A stretch of 64,000 nucleotides of DNA from Cranoglanis bouderius. Taxonomy: Eukaryota > Chordata > Actinopteri > Siluriformes > Cranoglanididae. The stretch covers positions 36,659,301 through 36,723,300 of the forward strand of contig CM042535.1 in NCBI GenBank assembly GCA_023630585.1. The letters are read 5' to 3'. The position numbers and the translations under genes were made by a program. The stretch's first letter is position 1. The number at the start of each line of letters is the position of its first letter. The notes beneath the pieces were generated by a model. That model did no database searches and was not told where the DNA came from. It saw only the letters and a program-made list of their open reading frames with translations. Shown here piece by piece: positions 13,320-24,300 of the stretch.

Positions 13320-13512
13320 GACATTTACGGCGTTTGGCAGACGCCCTTATCCAGAGCGACTTACGTTTATTTCATTTATACATCTGAGCAGTTGAGGGTT
13401 AAGGGCCTTGCTCAAGGGCCCAACAGTGGTGGCTTGGCAGTGCTGGGATTTGAACTCATGACCTTCTGATCAGTAGCCCAACGTCTTAAACACTGAGCTA
13501 CCACCGCCCTCA
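13320..13512 (+). repeat. Teleost SINE-like repeat
   Basis: Contains 'tggcagacgcccttatccag', 'gggccttgctcaagggccc' and 'actgagctaccaccgccc', a very widespread fish repeat. Partial copies sit at 40385-40500 and 40540-40700. The 98-codon frame crossing it is not a gene. Confidence 0.8.
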
Positions 13513-13689
13513 TGACCTACATGCTATACGATTCTAATAAGTGCGGATAAGGAAAACTTTTTTTACGCAGCTATTTATAATTTTTTTTAATTGATCTTAA
13601 GTTATTAAGATTTTTTTTTCTTCATATGTGGATTCAATCTACAATATCAGCTCAATAATTAGTAATGAACCCGATACATTAGTGTGATT

Positions 13690-13925
13690 GACCCTATAAT
13701 TTTCCTCCTACACAAAATTGTTTCGCACGCTCTTCCGCAGTGATGTTTGTCGGTCAACGAGACCCTTCAGCTGTACTCATGTTCGACGCCCGTGAATCGA
13801 AGAGCGCTTTGGCTGGATGCGCGTCGTGATGACGTCACATGACCACATGCCCAGATCTGCGGAAAATCTGCGGTAATTTTGAAAAATCGCAAGCTCCTCC
13901 GAACATCGTGGAGTTTGCTCGATTT
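13690..13925 (-). mobile_element. AGTCC-MITE family, partial reverse copy
   Basis: On the minus strand this carries the family's internal phrases: rattling CpG-rich 'gtcatgtgacgtcatcac'-type sequence, 'ccaaagcgctcttcgattc' and 'catgagtacagctgaag'. It matches the copies at 32395, 36735 and 39735. The ends are decayed here. Confidence 0.75.
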
Positions 13926-14124
13926 CGCGTTCATTTCTGACATCCTGGAGGGACCGTGCGATGTTTTTTTGTCCCCGTCTTCCACTCCTGGAAAAGCTAG
14001 TCCCTCTTCTCCAGAACTGTTGACGGATTCACCATCAACCGCTCCTTCTTCATGGCAAGGAAGATGTCCGTGTTTAGAGGCGTCCACCTTAAAGAGACAC
14101 TCCATCCAAAAATGTAACTGTCGC

Positions 14125-14127
<3 letters not shown>

Positions 14128-14169
<42 letters not shown>

Positions 14170-14193
14170 GATAATAATAATAATAATGATGAT
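14128..14193. repeat. (AAT)n microsatellite
   Basis: About 60 bp of AAT units with a few GAT interruptions. Asn-rich frames across it are artefacts. Confidence 0.95.
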
Positions 14194-14199
14194 GTATAA

Positions 14200-16320
14200 A
14201 AGCCTACAAGAAACAATTCTTCTTATTTGCATAATGCTAATTTCATGATGTTTACCTCAGGGTTTTTTTTTTTTCTGAAATGAGAAATGGCCTTCAGATG
14301 CAGCTCTCTACACCCAGGATCAACTTAACGGGAGCTTGAAAAAACTCCTTCCATAAACGGTAAATTAATGTCTCCTAACAAAAAATGTCACCATATGAAC
14401 GATATGGTACGATATAGGTTTTACTTGGAAGGTCTTAGATTATGTCGAGTGTCTGCCGAACAAGTGCCTATGAATGAGATGTTACTATAGAAACAATAAC
14501 GTAATAGAACCAGCGCATTACTATTAAACTGTGTTACATCCGGAACTCTCTGTGCTGTCGTAAGACAACAATGAACACCTTCCGACCAATCAGATTCGAG
14601 CACTCGGCCACGCTGTGGTATAAATGTTAAATAATACCCGTATGAATGATTACAGATTCACAAAGTGTCTGAGGTGCTGCTATAGAAAAGTAATCGACGC
14701 CTTCTGACCAATCGGATCTGACGATTCAACAGCAGCGTGGCGTGGTGTACATAGCAACGTTTACATTTGCACTTCTGTGCTCTCTGACAGCGATGTCACG
14801 GCTCGGATGGTTGTGATCCCTTACGACTTTGCGTGAGCCTGTGGCGGATACTTACCATTTAAAACACATTTGTTTTGCGTAATACTCATACACACGATTA
14901 GCCACGTTTGCATGACAGGGAGAGAATATGCACAAGCTCCGGCTCACTCCGTGACGTGAAGAAAAGTAATGTTTACGCGGCCAGACAACCAGACATGGAG
15001 CTGCGTTTACATTTGCCTTAAGAAACACTTATGATAACGCGCCTTTAACTTCAAACGCTCTTTTAACGCGACTAAAGCCAAAAAAAAAACAAACAAAAAA
15101 GAAGCATCAGTGAAGGCAGCCAGAGATTAACATGACATTAGAGTTTCCCAGATCAGTAAAAGCACACCCCAACAGTGACAGCACTTCATTCAGTATTCAT
15201 TTAATTCAAGGACATCAGTGAAGAAAAAACTGATTTACAGACGTACAAACAGCTCCAAACAAGAGAATTGTGCTTTTGTAAATGCCGAGAAAGGGATTAC
15301 GGATGTCTCAGAGCCTGAGATTGGGGGGGGGGAAAGTGTCCAGGAAGTCATGCAGTCTTTTAAAGGGATTTGCATTTTTATGTGCAAAGTGGACGGTTTT
15401 TGTGTCACACATCCTGCTCAAGTCCTCAGATGAAGAAATCACGATACGACGCAATGAAAAGACGGATAAAACTGATGATGCTACCAAACCGATCTGGCAA
15501 ACACAGGATTCTCGAGCGCTCTTATCATCCAATACAGCGTCACGAGTTCAAATTTATCGGAACTACAGAGATTTAAGATTGTTCAACAAGGGGAGGAGCT
15601 TGTGGTTGGTGAGCGGCTGTAGGTTTTCTTAAAGAGATTTCGTACGAATGTCAGAAGAACTCCTACGAATGTGACTGTTATTAAAGTTAATCAACAACCA
15701 CCAGCTAGACAAGACCTTCCACTAATCAGTATCTAGTTTTCTTAGGGCGTTTTCACACCGCCTGTAACCAGGACCGATTCCGGGTTCGTTTGGGGGCGGG
15801 GCTCATGATCGCAACCGCGCAATTCCATACGTCAGTTTTGCACACGCAGGTTTGCTTTTTATTATTTCCCTTCGGTATCAACATGCCTGTGTAGAACAGA
15901 ACAGAACTTTTGGGATGCTTGGATCGTGCAGGAACCGTTTTCAGACCATTATGAAACTCAAAACAGGACGTAAGTTGAACCGATCATGTTTCTCAGAGTG
16001 AAGCACTGAGACTGTATGGCTTCCACACATGATTCGGACCAAATCACCGTTTGGTTGAGGCGAATCATAGACCACCATTTTCAAGAGGACCAGGAATCAG
16101 ATCTCTGGACCACTCCCAAACTCAGACCTTCATTTTCCTGAGTAGAGATTAGCAGGTCGTTTGATTAGGATGAAGGTTTGACTGATTTTGGTTTGATCCG
16201 TCAAGCTAAGGGGAAAACCCTTCAAACTTTGATCATTCTTAAAACGAAAGACTTTCCTGAAATGAAATACAGTGTGTCTCTCTTATGCAAAGAGAACAGC
16301 ATTTTAAAATCTGCTTCGTC
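14200..16320. other. Intergenic with decayed MITE-like segments
   Basis: No gene. 14450-14770 contains two related blocks around 'ttccgaccaatcagattcga' (14580) and 'ttctgaccaatcggatctga' (14702), a common fish repeat motif. 15740-16130 begins 'gcgttttcacaccgcctgta' and contains 'ttcggaccaaatcaccgttt', typical of old hAT/Harbinger-like non-autonomous elements. Nothing recognised in 14780-15740. Confidence 0.5.
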
Positions 16321-16329
16321 CCAAAATTC

Positions 16330-16680
16330 ATTTGATTAAGCATTTGGCTAAAAGCATGCGGACCCCTGACCATCACGCCTATATGAGTTGGACATCCCAT
16401 TCCAAAACCATGGATATTAATATGGATTTAGCCCCCTCTTTACAGCTATTACAGCCTCCACTCTTCTGGGAAGGCTTTCTACAAGATTTTGGAGTGGGTC
16501 TGTGGGAATTTGTGCCCGTTAAGTAGCATGGGCTTCTTCAGCTGAAGGGAATGAGCTCTTCAGTACAACCCATTCTACTCCCAATGTCTGTCTATGGAGA
16601 TCGCATGGCTATGTGCTTGATTTTATATTAATTATTGAACTCGATACTTCTGGCCATACAGTGTAGCTTTCTGATAACTT
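16330..16680. repeat. Old interspersed repeat, related to 3860-4370
   Basis: Shares 'acaagattttggagtgggtc' and 'tgtgggaatttgtgc' with the 3.9-4.4 kb repeat in diverged form and ends near 'cttctggccatacagtgtag'. Probably a non-autonomous DNA transposon relic just downstream of the alpha subunit gene. Confidence 0.55.
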
Positions 16681-17087
16681 GATCAAAGCGCGGCATTTGT
16701 GCTGTGAGGAAATCACAATTAGCTAGTTAGGTTATAGACGTCTTTACCATTGTGTTTGTTAAACCGGCCCCTTTGCAGGCTGAAGCTGAGATAAGAGAAA
16801 GTAAAGTAAATAGAAACATTTCCATGTTAGTCTGGTTAAATATATTTATGCTAATGTCGACGTTAAAAAAACCCAAAAACACTTTTTTGGTTGCCCATAC
16901 CGCCACACACCTTAGCCGTACTATAACATATAAGTAAGTAAGACTGTCAGAATGTGAGAATATAAACACTGTTTCTTGTTCACTCTTTCTTCATTTCTTC
17001 TCGGTGATTGTATGTAGTAACTCGTGTGTCAGTGATTCGGGTGACTGGTTGAATTCGAGTGATTGGAACGTGTGATCCAGTCAGCCG

Positions 17088-17213
17088 TCATGCGAAGAAA
17101 CTGATAAGAGGCTGGAAGAAGAGTCCCATTGTTCCAAGAACACACACCAGCACGAACACCCACAGGAAGATTCGGTCAATTACCATGGCAACGTACTTCC
17201 AATCATCCTCCAC
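17088..17213 (-). CDS. chrna6: chrna6 exon 6 (M4 and C-terminus)
   Basis: Forty-one codons plus TGA: VEDDWKYVAMVIDRIFLW, then the M4 helix and a short extracellular tail ending QPLISFFA. Acceptor 'ttctag' immediately precedes GTG; entry phase 0 matches exon 5. No clear AATAAA was found in the next several hundred bases downstream. Confidence 0.93.
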   Translation of the reverse strand: MEDDWKYVAMVIDRIFLWVFVLVCVLGTMGLFFQPLISFFA

Positions 17214-17554
17214 CTAGAACGAAAGAAGAAAAGGACAGGAAAGAGGAAGTTAACAATTCATAATTATTATCACGGGCAGTGCTAGCAATGGTAACGTGAG
17301 AGAGGGACACATCCCTGAGCTACCGCATCACAACGAGGAGAAGGAGAGAAAGTGGGATAAAGAAGTGTGTAGAATTTCCATATCAAACACTGAGGCCTTC
17401 ACAGAGGGATGTAAATGCCATATTTATAGACGGAAAGCTCATCTGTATGCATTGATTTATTCTGATGAGGATATTCGCTGTCTGTGACATCACGGCGAAG
17501 TGACGTGATTGGATGGGTTTTAGGCTGTATCTAAGCTGTAGCTGGATGATGTGA

Positions 17555-17614
<60 letters not shown>

Positions 17615-18333
17615 AAAATGGAGTTACAAAGAAAGGAGGGAAGGGAAGAAAAGTGGAGTGGATAAGAAAAGTATGAAGGATGGGAAGAGGGATGAAAACC
17701 ACACGGTATGGATGGAAGAAAGGAAGAAAAAGATGAAAAATTAGGAAAAAATAAAAAGAATGGAGGGATCAAGACTTGTAATTTGAGATAATGGGGGAAA
17801 AAAGAAAGAAATACGGAGAAAAAAGAAAGCATTAAAGAAAGAGACAAAAAAGAAAATTAAAATTTTTTTTAAAAAAAAGGAAGAGAAGAAAAAGGGTGGA
17901 ACAATGAAAGAAGGAATGGATGGAGTGAAAAATGATGAAGGGGTGAAAGACATGGAAAAAGGAAGAACGGGAAAATAGAAAAGATGCAGCGTCAAGAGCA
18001 AGAAAGAAAGAAAGAAAGAACAATGAGAGAGAGAGAAAACACTGAGTGAAAACAGAAAGATTGGACGGAAAGAAAGGTAAGAGTGGATGACACAAATAAT
18101 GGAGGGATGGAAGAAAAGAGGGAGTGCAGGGATGAAACACAAGACAAAGAAGGAACAAAAGCAAAAGAGAAGGGTGGAGCGATGAAAGAAAGAATGGATG
18201 GAATGGATATGGAAAGATATGGTATGGGTGTAGAAAGGAAGAAAGGGAAAACAGAAAGGATGGATGGATGGAAGAGTCAAGGGATGAAATACAAATGAAA
18301 AGAAAAATGTTAAAAAGTTTGTGATATGACTGT

Positions 18334-18397
<64 letters not shown>

Positions 18398-21300
18398 CAC
18401 ACCTCTTTAGCCCTGTTGCGGCTCCTCATGTTCTCTGCGATGTACTTGACGCTCTCGATGGCCTGCTTGATTTCAGGCGACACTACTGAAAACGCCACCA
18501 CCGTGTTAACGGCGCTTAGCTGCCGACTCTGTTTCCCACAATCCCCTTCGGGAGGCTCTTTCATCGGATGGCGCAGACACGGGCCTTTCTTCACCTCCCC
18601 TTCCCTCGCTTTCCCCTCGCCAAACTCCAAACAGTTGCTGCAACTGTTCTTCCTTTTCTTCCCTTCTCCTTCCCCAGATGATCCCTCAGGCAAACTTGCT
18701 TTTCCGGAGGATTCCGACTGGTCCATGGGACGTCTCATCAGCATAACTCTGGGCAGGGCACGCAGGAAGACGGCTCGCACCCAGGAGGGCATGGCGTGCG
18801 TGGTGGGAGTGCGGTAGTGCACGTTGAGCACGAAGACGGTGATGACGATGGAGAGCGTGACGAAGATCATGGTGAAGAGCAGGTACTCGCCGATCAGGGG
18901 GATGACGAGAGAAGTGGAGGGGATGGTCTCGGTGATGACCAGGAGGAAGACGGTGAGGGAGAGGAGGACTGAAATGCAGAGCGTCACTTTCTCGCCACAA
19001 TCCGACGGAAGGTAAAAGACAAGAACGGTCAGGAAAGAGATAAGGAGGCACGGGATGATGAGGTTGATGGTGTAGAACAGAGGCAGGCGACGGATGTAGA
19101 AGCTGTACGTAATGTCTGTGTAGATCTCCTCACAGCAGTTGTACTTGATGTCGTGCTTGTAGCCTGGCGCGTCGATGATCTCCCACTCGCCGCTCTCCCA
19201 GAAGTCCTTGACGTTGACCCTGGAGCCAATCAGCACCAGGTCGATCTTGGCTTTGTCGTACGTCCATGAACCAAACTTCATCGAGCAGTTCTGGTAGTCA
19301 AACGGGAAGTAGGTGATGTCCATTGGGCAGGAGGACTTGAAGATGGCTGGAGGGACCCAGGTGATGGTGCCATCATACTTCAGCAGAGCTTTAGTCTTGT
19401 CTTCCACCAAGAAGTCACCTACAGCACTGGGGCAATAAGGTGGTTAAAGACGGTCCACATATAATTTGAGAGATTACAGAACCCCCATTTTCTCTCACCT
19501 TCTAGAACTGTCCTTTACATGTTTCCCCAATCCTTTAAAAATAATAGGAATCAAAATGAGTATGCACGTTTTCAAAAAAAAAAACAAAGGTTCCTCAAGT
19601 GTTCTTTGGACTTTCTTCTGGAGCTTCCTAAATTTGTAACCAAAAACTCTACAACTCGGTTACTTTTGCCCGAATGAAGATGCTTACTTGTTGTAGAGCA
19701 CAATGTCAGGCCTCCAGATCTTATTGGATGGAACCCTGATGTACTCGATGCCGTCAAATTCTGCTGGAGACCATTTCAGTTTGTAGTCGTTCCATATCTA
19801 CAAAACAAAATTAGTTGACTGTAAACACTACAGGCATATTCCGACACCAAAATGGGGAGGAAACATTGTCCAGAGTTTGCAAGTCCGAATCTGTGGCTTG
19901 GTGGGAGGGATGGTATTACTCTGTCCCCTGTCAATCAGAGTAACACTGGCCAATCATGGGTGTCTCTGAACTCTGAACAGAAGAGGGTAGATAGCCCTTT
20001 CTTCCGAGTGTGTTACGCTGCCCTCTGATGTAGCATGAGCAACAGCTTGAAAAGATTGGGTGGCTGGCTTCAGCTGTCTCAGAAGAAGCACATGCTGGCC
20101 TTCACCCTCTCTGGCTGGTAGCTGTTGTGTGGTTAGCCAATAGGAGGCATTTGGCTAATAACCAAATTGGGAGACAATGGAGTTATAAAAAAAAATAATA
20201 CTGGCATTGATAGGTTGCAGATTTCTTGCAGCGATATCCCCCAGGAATCAGTGAGAGCCACTTGTAAGAGGTTCTACTGGCTGCAGATCAAAGCAATTTG
20301 GTGTAGGAGATTCATTTCAGAATGTGGGGCACTTAGGCCTTCACCAAAATGGTGGCAAATAACAACTGTGAGATTTTTTTTTTACCCCATTTTTCTCACA
20401 ATTTCCCAGCCACTAGTTCTTTCCTATTATGATACCTCTCCTATCAGTTACCAAACGGTGAGAGGTGAAGAATAGCACTTGCTTCCTCTGATACAAGTGA
20501 AGCCACAACATCTCATACTACTGCCCATGCTCTGCCACAACGTAAAACAAACTAGCATACATGACCTCACAGATGCTCATGAGTGGTTAGTGTCACTCTG
20601 ATTGACAGGGGATGAGTTAGCACCATCCCTCCCGCTCAAAGAGTAGGATCGTCATCATTGGAGCTCGCAGTCTCCCATCAACAACACTTTTCTTTGCGCC
20701 ATTCATCCTGGCTATCAAACACCTAACTGTGTTTTCAATATATATATAACATTGTTAGTGTGGACAGTTTAAGTTACCAGAGGTGGGGGTCCTTAACTTC
20801 CAGTGTAATAAATTCCAAGGTCCCCTCATGATCATAGTATAGATTTATTTCATTCTTGTGACCAAATCGTTTATGAGGCAGTGTTTCGGCAATTAAGTAT
20901 TAGAGCCACTAGATTAACAAATTTTCCGGCACAGACCCCAAATCAGTAACACTGTGTTTCTAGCATTCGCTAGGCATGATGCACTTCATCTTGGACAAGT
21001 ACATCTCAATCCTTCATATCTCTTTCTCTTTCTCTCACTCCATCTCTCCCTGAGTTAGACACAGTCACTCATCAGGTTATGAATTATTTATGTATAAAGA
21101 CATGCCGTGTGTCTTCGCATGGAAGTCAGTCATCATGAACAGGATGTGATTCATTGCCACAACATGACTGACAGTCACACTGTATCCACATACGGTACAT
21201 CAGAAACATGCTCACGATACAAGAGGAGAAATGCCGTAGCTATTTCTCGATAGTAGGGATGTGAAGAATATCGGAAAATCGGGGGGGGGGGGAACCTGAA

Positions 21301-24300
21301 ATTGTTGCCTATAGACAGCGGGGTGGGATTAAGCAATGACATGTCATTGTTTTAATTTTTAATTTTTATTTTTAATATAATTATGTCAGTGTAAGGTCCT
21401 TACAAGGATAGTAAGATAAATGTGTGTGTGTGTGTGTGTGTGTGTGCGCTGTTAGCTCATAATACAAATCCTGCCATCGAGCGATATGCATGTTAATTGC
21501 ACTGAACTGCAGCACACACACATTCACGCTCCCTCTTAAACATGCACACACACACACACATTCTGTAACATGTGGGTGAACACTGATGAGGTTTCTGGAA
21601 ACATCAGCTGAATAGCTAACTAATATTGTCAGTGAATGTAACTTAAAAAGGTTAATTATTTCACTGAGTTCTTAAAACGGTCTCGTTTACTCAAAAAATA
21701 AAGCAATAGAAAACAAAACAGTCCACTTAATAACAACAGTAGATCACTATTTTTCCGCCCCACAAAAAAAAAATCAAAAACCCTTGCGTATGTCGGACTG
21801 GATGGCTCCGTGCTCACGGTATAAATGATAAACAGCGACGAGTTTTGAGAGATCAGAGGAGAACGGCCAGGCTGGTTCGAGCTAACAAGAAGGCTATGGT
21901 AACTCAAATAATCAATCTTTACAACCGTGGTGAGCAGAAAAGCATCTCAGAAAGCACAACACACCAAACTCTGAGGAGGATTTGGCCGGTCTTTTTCCTA
22001 GCTTTAACTGTACATTGTGCATTGGTGCTTGAAGGGTTAAAGAGTTGGTATTTCTTCGCAGCATGGGGAAAAATATATAAATGTTTAACAGCTAAATGGA
22101 TTTCCTCCAGAAATGCTGAATAACAGTTGAGTTCACAAGTTCATCAGGCACATACACGTACATAAAACACTTCAGAGTGTCTACTATACCTTTTCTCTCT
22201 CTCACTCTCTCTTTTTCTCTCTCACACACACACTAAAACACCTGCTGTCTCTATATATAAATATATAAATATCTCATATTACAGCTTGGTGGGAAAAAGA
22301 AGTGCATCAGAATTTACTTTTATAGAATGAAATGTTGACTTCGTGTTACAGTCAAACTGTAATATAATCCACTCGGCTATACTGCATCTGACTGTACGCA
22401 GCGTCAAACGAGACAAAACTGAATGTCATTCATTCGTTCATTGAGTTTCTCCAAATGTTATTATAGTTTGTTACCAATCACATTTCATCTAAGCGCATTA
22501 GACAGCTGACTTACGTGATAAGCAGCATCACCAAAACTGGACAGCTAAAAGATTGTGTTTTTAAAGATAGTGCCTGGTGTTTTTCCAGTCTCCAAACGTC
22601 TCATCCTGCACCCACTATAACCACAGACTCCTGTTCTTGGCTGAAAGGAGTGGAACCCGATCTGAACCTTGACGTGCTTTCCGTTCTGAGATGCTTTTCC
22701 GCTCACCACGGATGGAAAGAGTGGTTATTTGAGTTACTGTAGGATTCTGGTCAGCTTGAACCAGTCTGGCCGTTTTCCTCTGAAGGTGTTTCCAATGCAC
22801 CGTTCTGTCCAAACTCTAGAGACAATCCCAAGGAGAAAATGTGAAAATCCCAGGAGATCAGCAACATCCGACACCAACACTCATGCCACAATGAATCTCA
22901 CTCATTTTTCCCCATTCTGATGTTTGATGTGAACGGTATAGTTCAGTGTATCTACTTAGCTAGCACTCCAGCTTGAAATTGTTTTGGACTATATGTCAGC
23001 TACCTTTTTTTGATTTAGCGAATTATGTTTCTGCGTAGACTACCTTATAAATTTTAGATTTCTGCACTTTACACACACATGCAGTACGCACAAACGCCAT
23101 ACCGTGTAGATCACTTACATGTCGTAACCACAGGTTGGTCTCCATTATCTGATTGACTTCATCCTAGAGTAAACGAGAAAGAAAGGGAAAAAAAACCAGA
23201 GACACACAAGAGAACAAAATGTAATGTGTGATACAGAAAAACTCCACTACAAATCCACTTTTAAGGTAGACTATCATTGAAAAAACAACAAATCCATAAT
23301 CAAATGTCTCTATCGCAAAATTTCCCTCAATGCTTGCTTGCTAACAAGCTAGCTAAACACCCACGCTATGAAGTATCTGCCAAGATAACTAGTAGGCTAA
23401 CTAGCTAAGTAAAAAAAACAAAAAACATTAGGTGTCATGTCGTTTAAATTGAGAAGTATGCTAAATAAAACAGAACCTTTATCATTTATCATTGAAAAAA
23501 AAAAAACCTCTGAAGTAAAATCTCTTCCAAAACTCCTTCAATAACTGAATATCTCCATTCCAATACTGATCTTACCTGCTCCCACTGACCTTCCCTCAAA
23601 ATCTGCTTGCTAATAAGCTAGCTAACTTACAGAGCTTACTGAGTATTAGCATGCTAACTAGCAGGCTTGTTAGATTAGAAATGCAGGAGTGAGCTAAATA
23701 ATACAGGAAGTCGAGAAAATACAAAAGGAAAACCAAAGTCAGAGGAAAATGCCTTCTGGCTAAATTCTCATTTATGGAGTTCATCTAATAAATTTTGTCT
23801 GTAAAGTATTAGAACATTTCTTAAAATGGCCTGTCTAGCTTAGACTGAAGCTAAGTGAGGGCTCGTGAATGTTAAAACCGATATGAGAATGCAGGCTAGA
23901 GGTCTGTTCAGGAAAGAAAGCTTGTGGCTCTGGATAGCTAACCGTGGAGAGGATAATTTAATCTGCAGCTCTAAGCACAGTATCTGCTGGACATCCTGGG
24001 AGCTGAGAGTGGAAATTTCAGCCCTATTGCACTCTCTGCCCTGCTGGTGATAGAAAAGGTTCTTTTAATATGAAAAGGAAAAAAAAGTGGTGTAGGAATT
24101 TTCCTGGAAGCGGACAGTAATTGGACGGGGCTCTCAACATCATCTGATAGGAACTGGAGCGTGCTGATTTTCCCGTAAGTTCTCTATCTGGAAAGTCTAA
24201 GATCTCACTGTATATCCAACAGAAGATGAGATGTTAATAAGAAACCTTAACACTATCGTGTTTTATAGCTAAATATTTATAGCCGATTGCCGATCGTGGA

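Noticed and set aside
13320..13512. A tRNA gene
   Set aside because: Only tRNA-like phrases of a fish SINE-type repeat; no complete cloverleaf could be laid out.
17383..18400. Long minus-strand frames rich in Ser, Phe and Leu
   Set aside because: They lie in the homopurine tract of chrna6 intron 5; composition alone removes stop codons. The downstream exon 6 with proper splice sites shows the region is intronic.
18326..18817. Plus-strand 163-codon frame
   Set aside because: Antisense shadow of chrna6 exon 5 and its flanking microsatellite.
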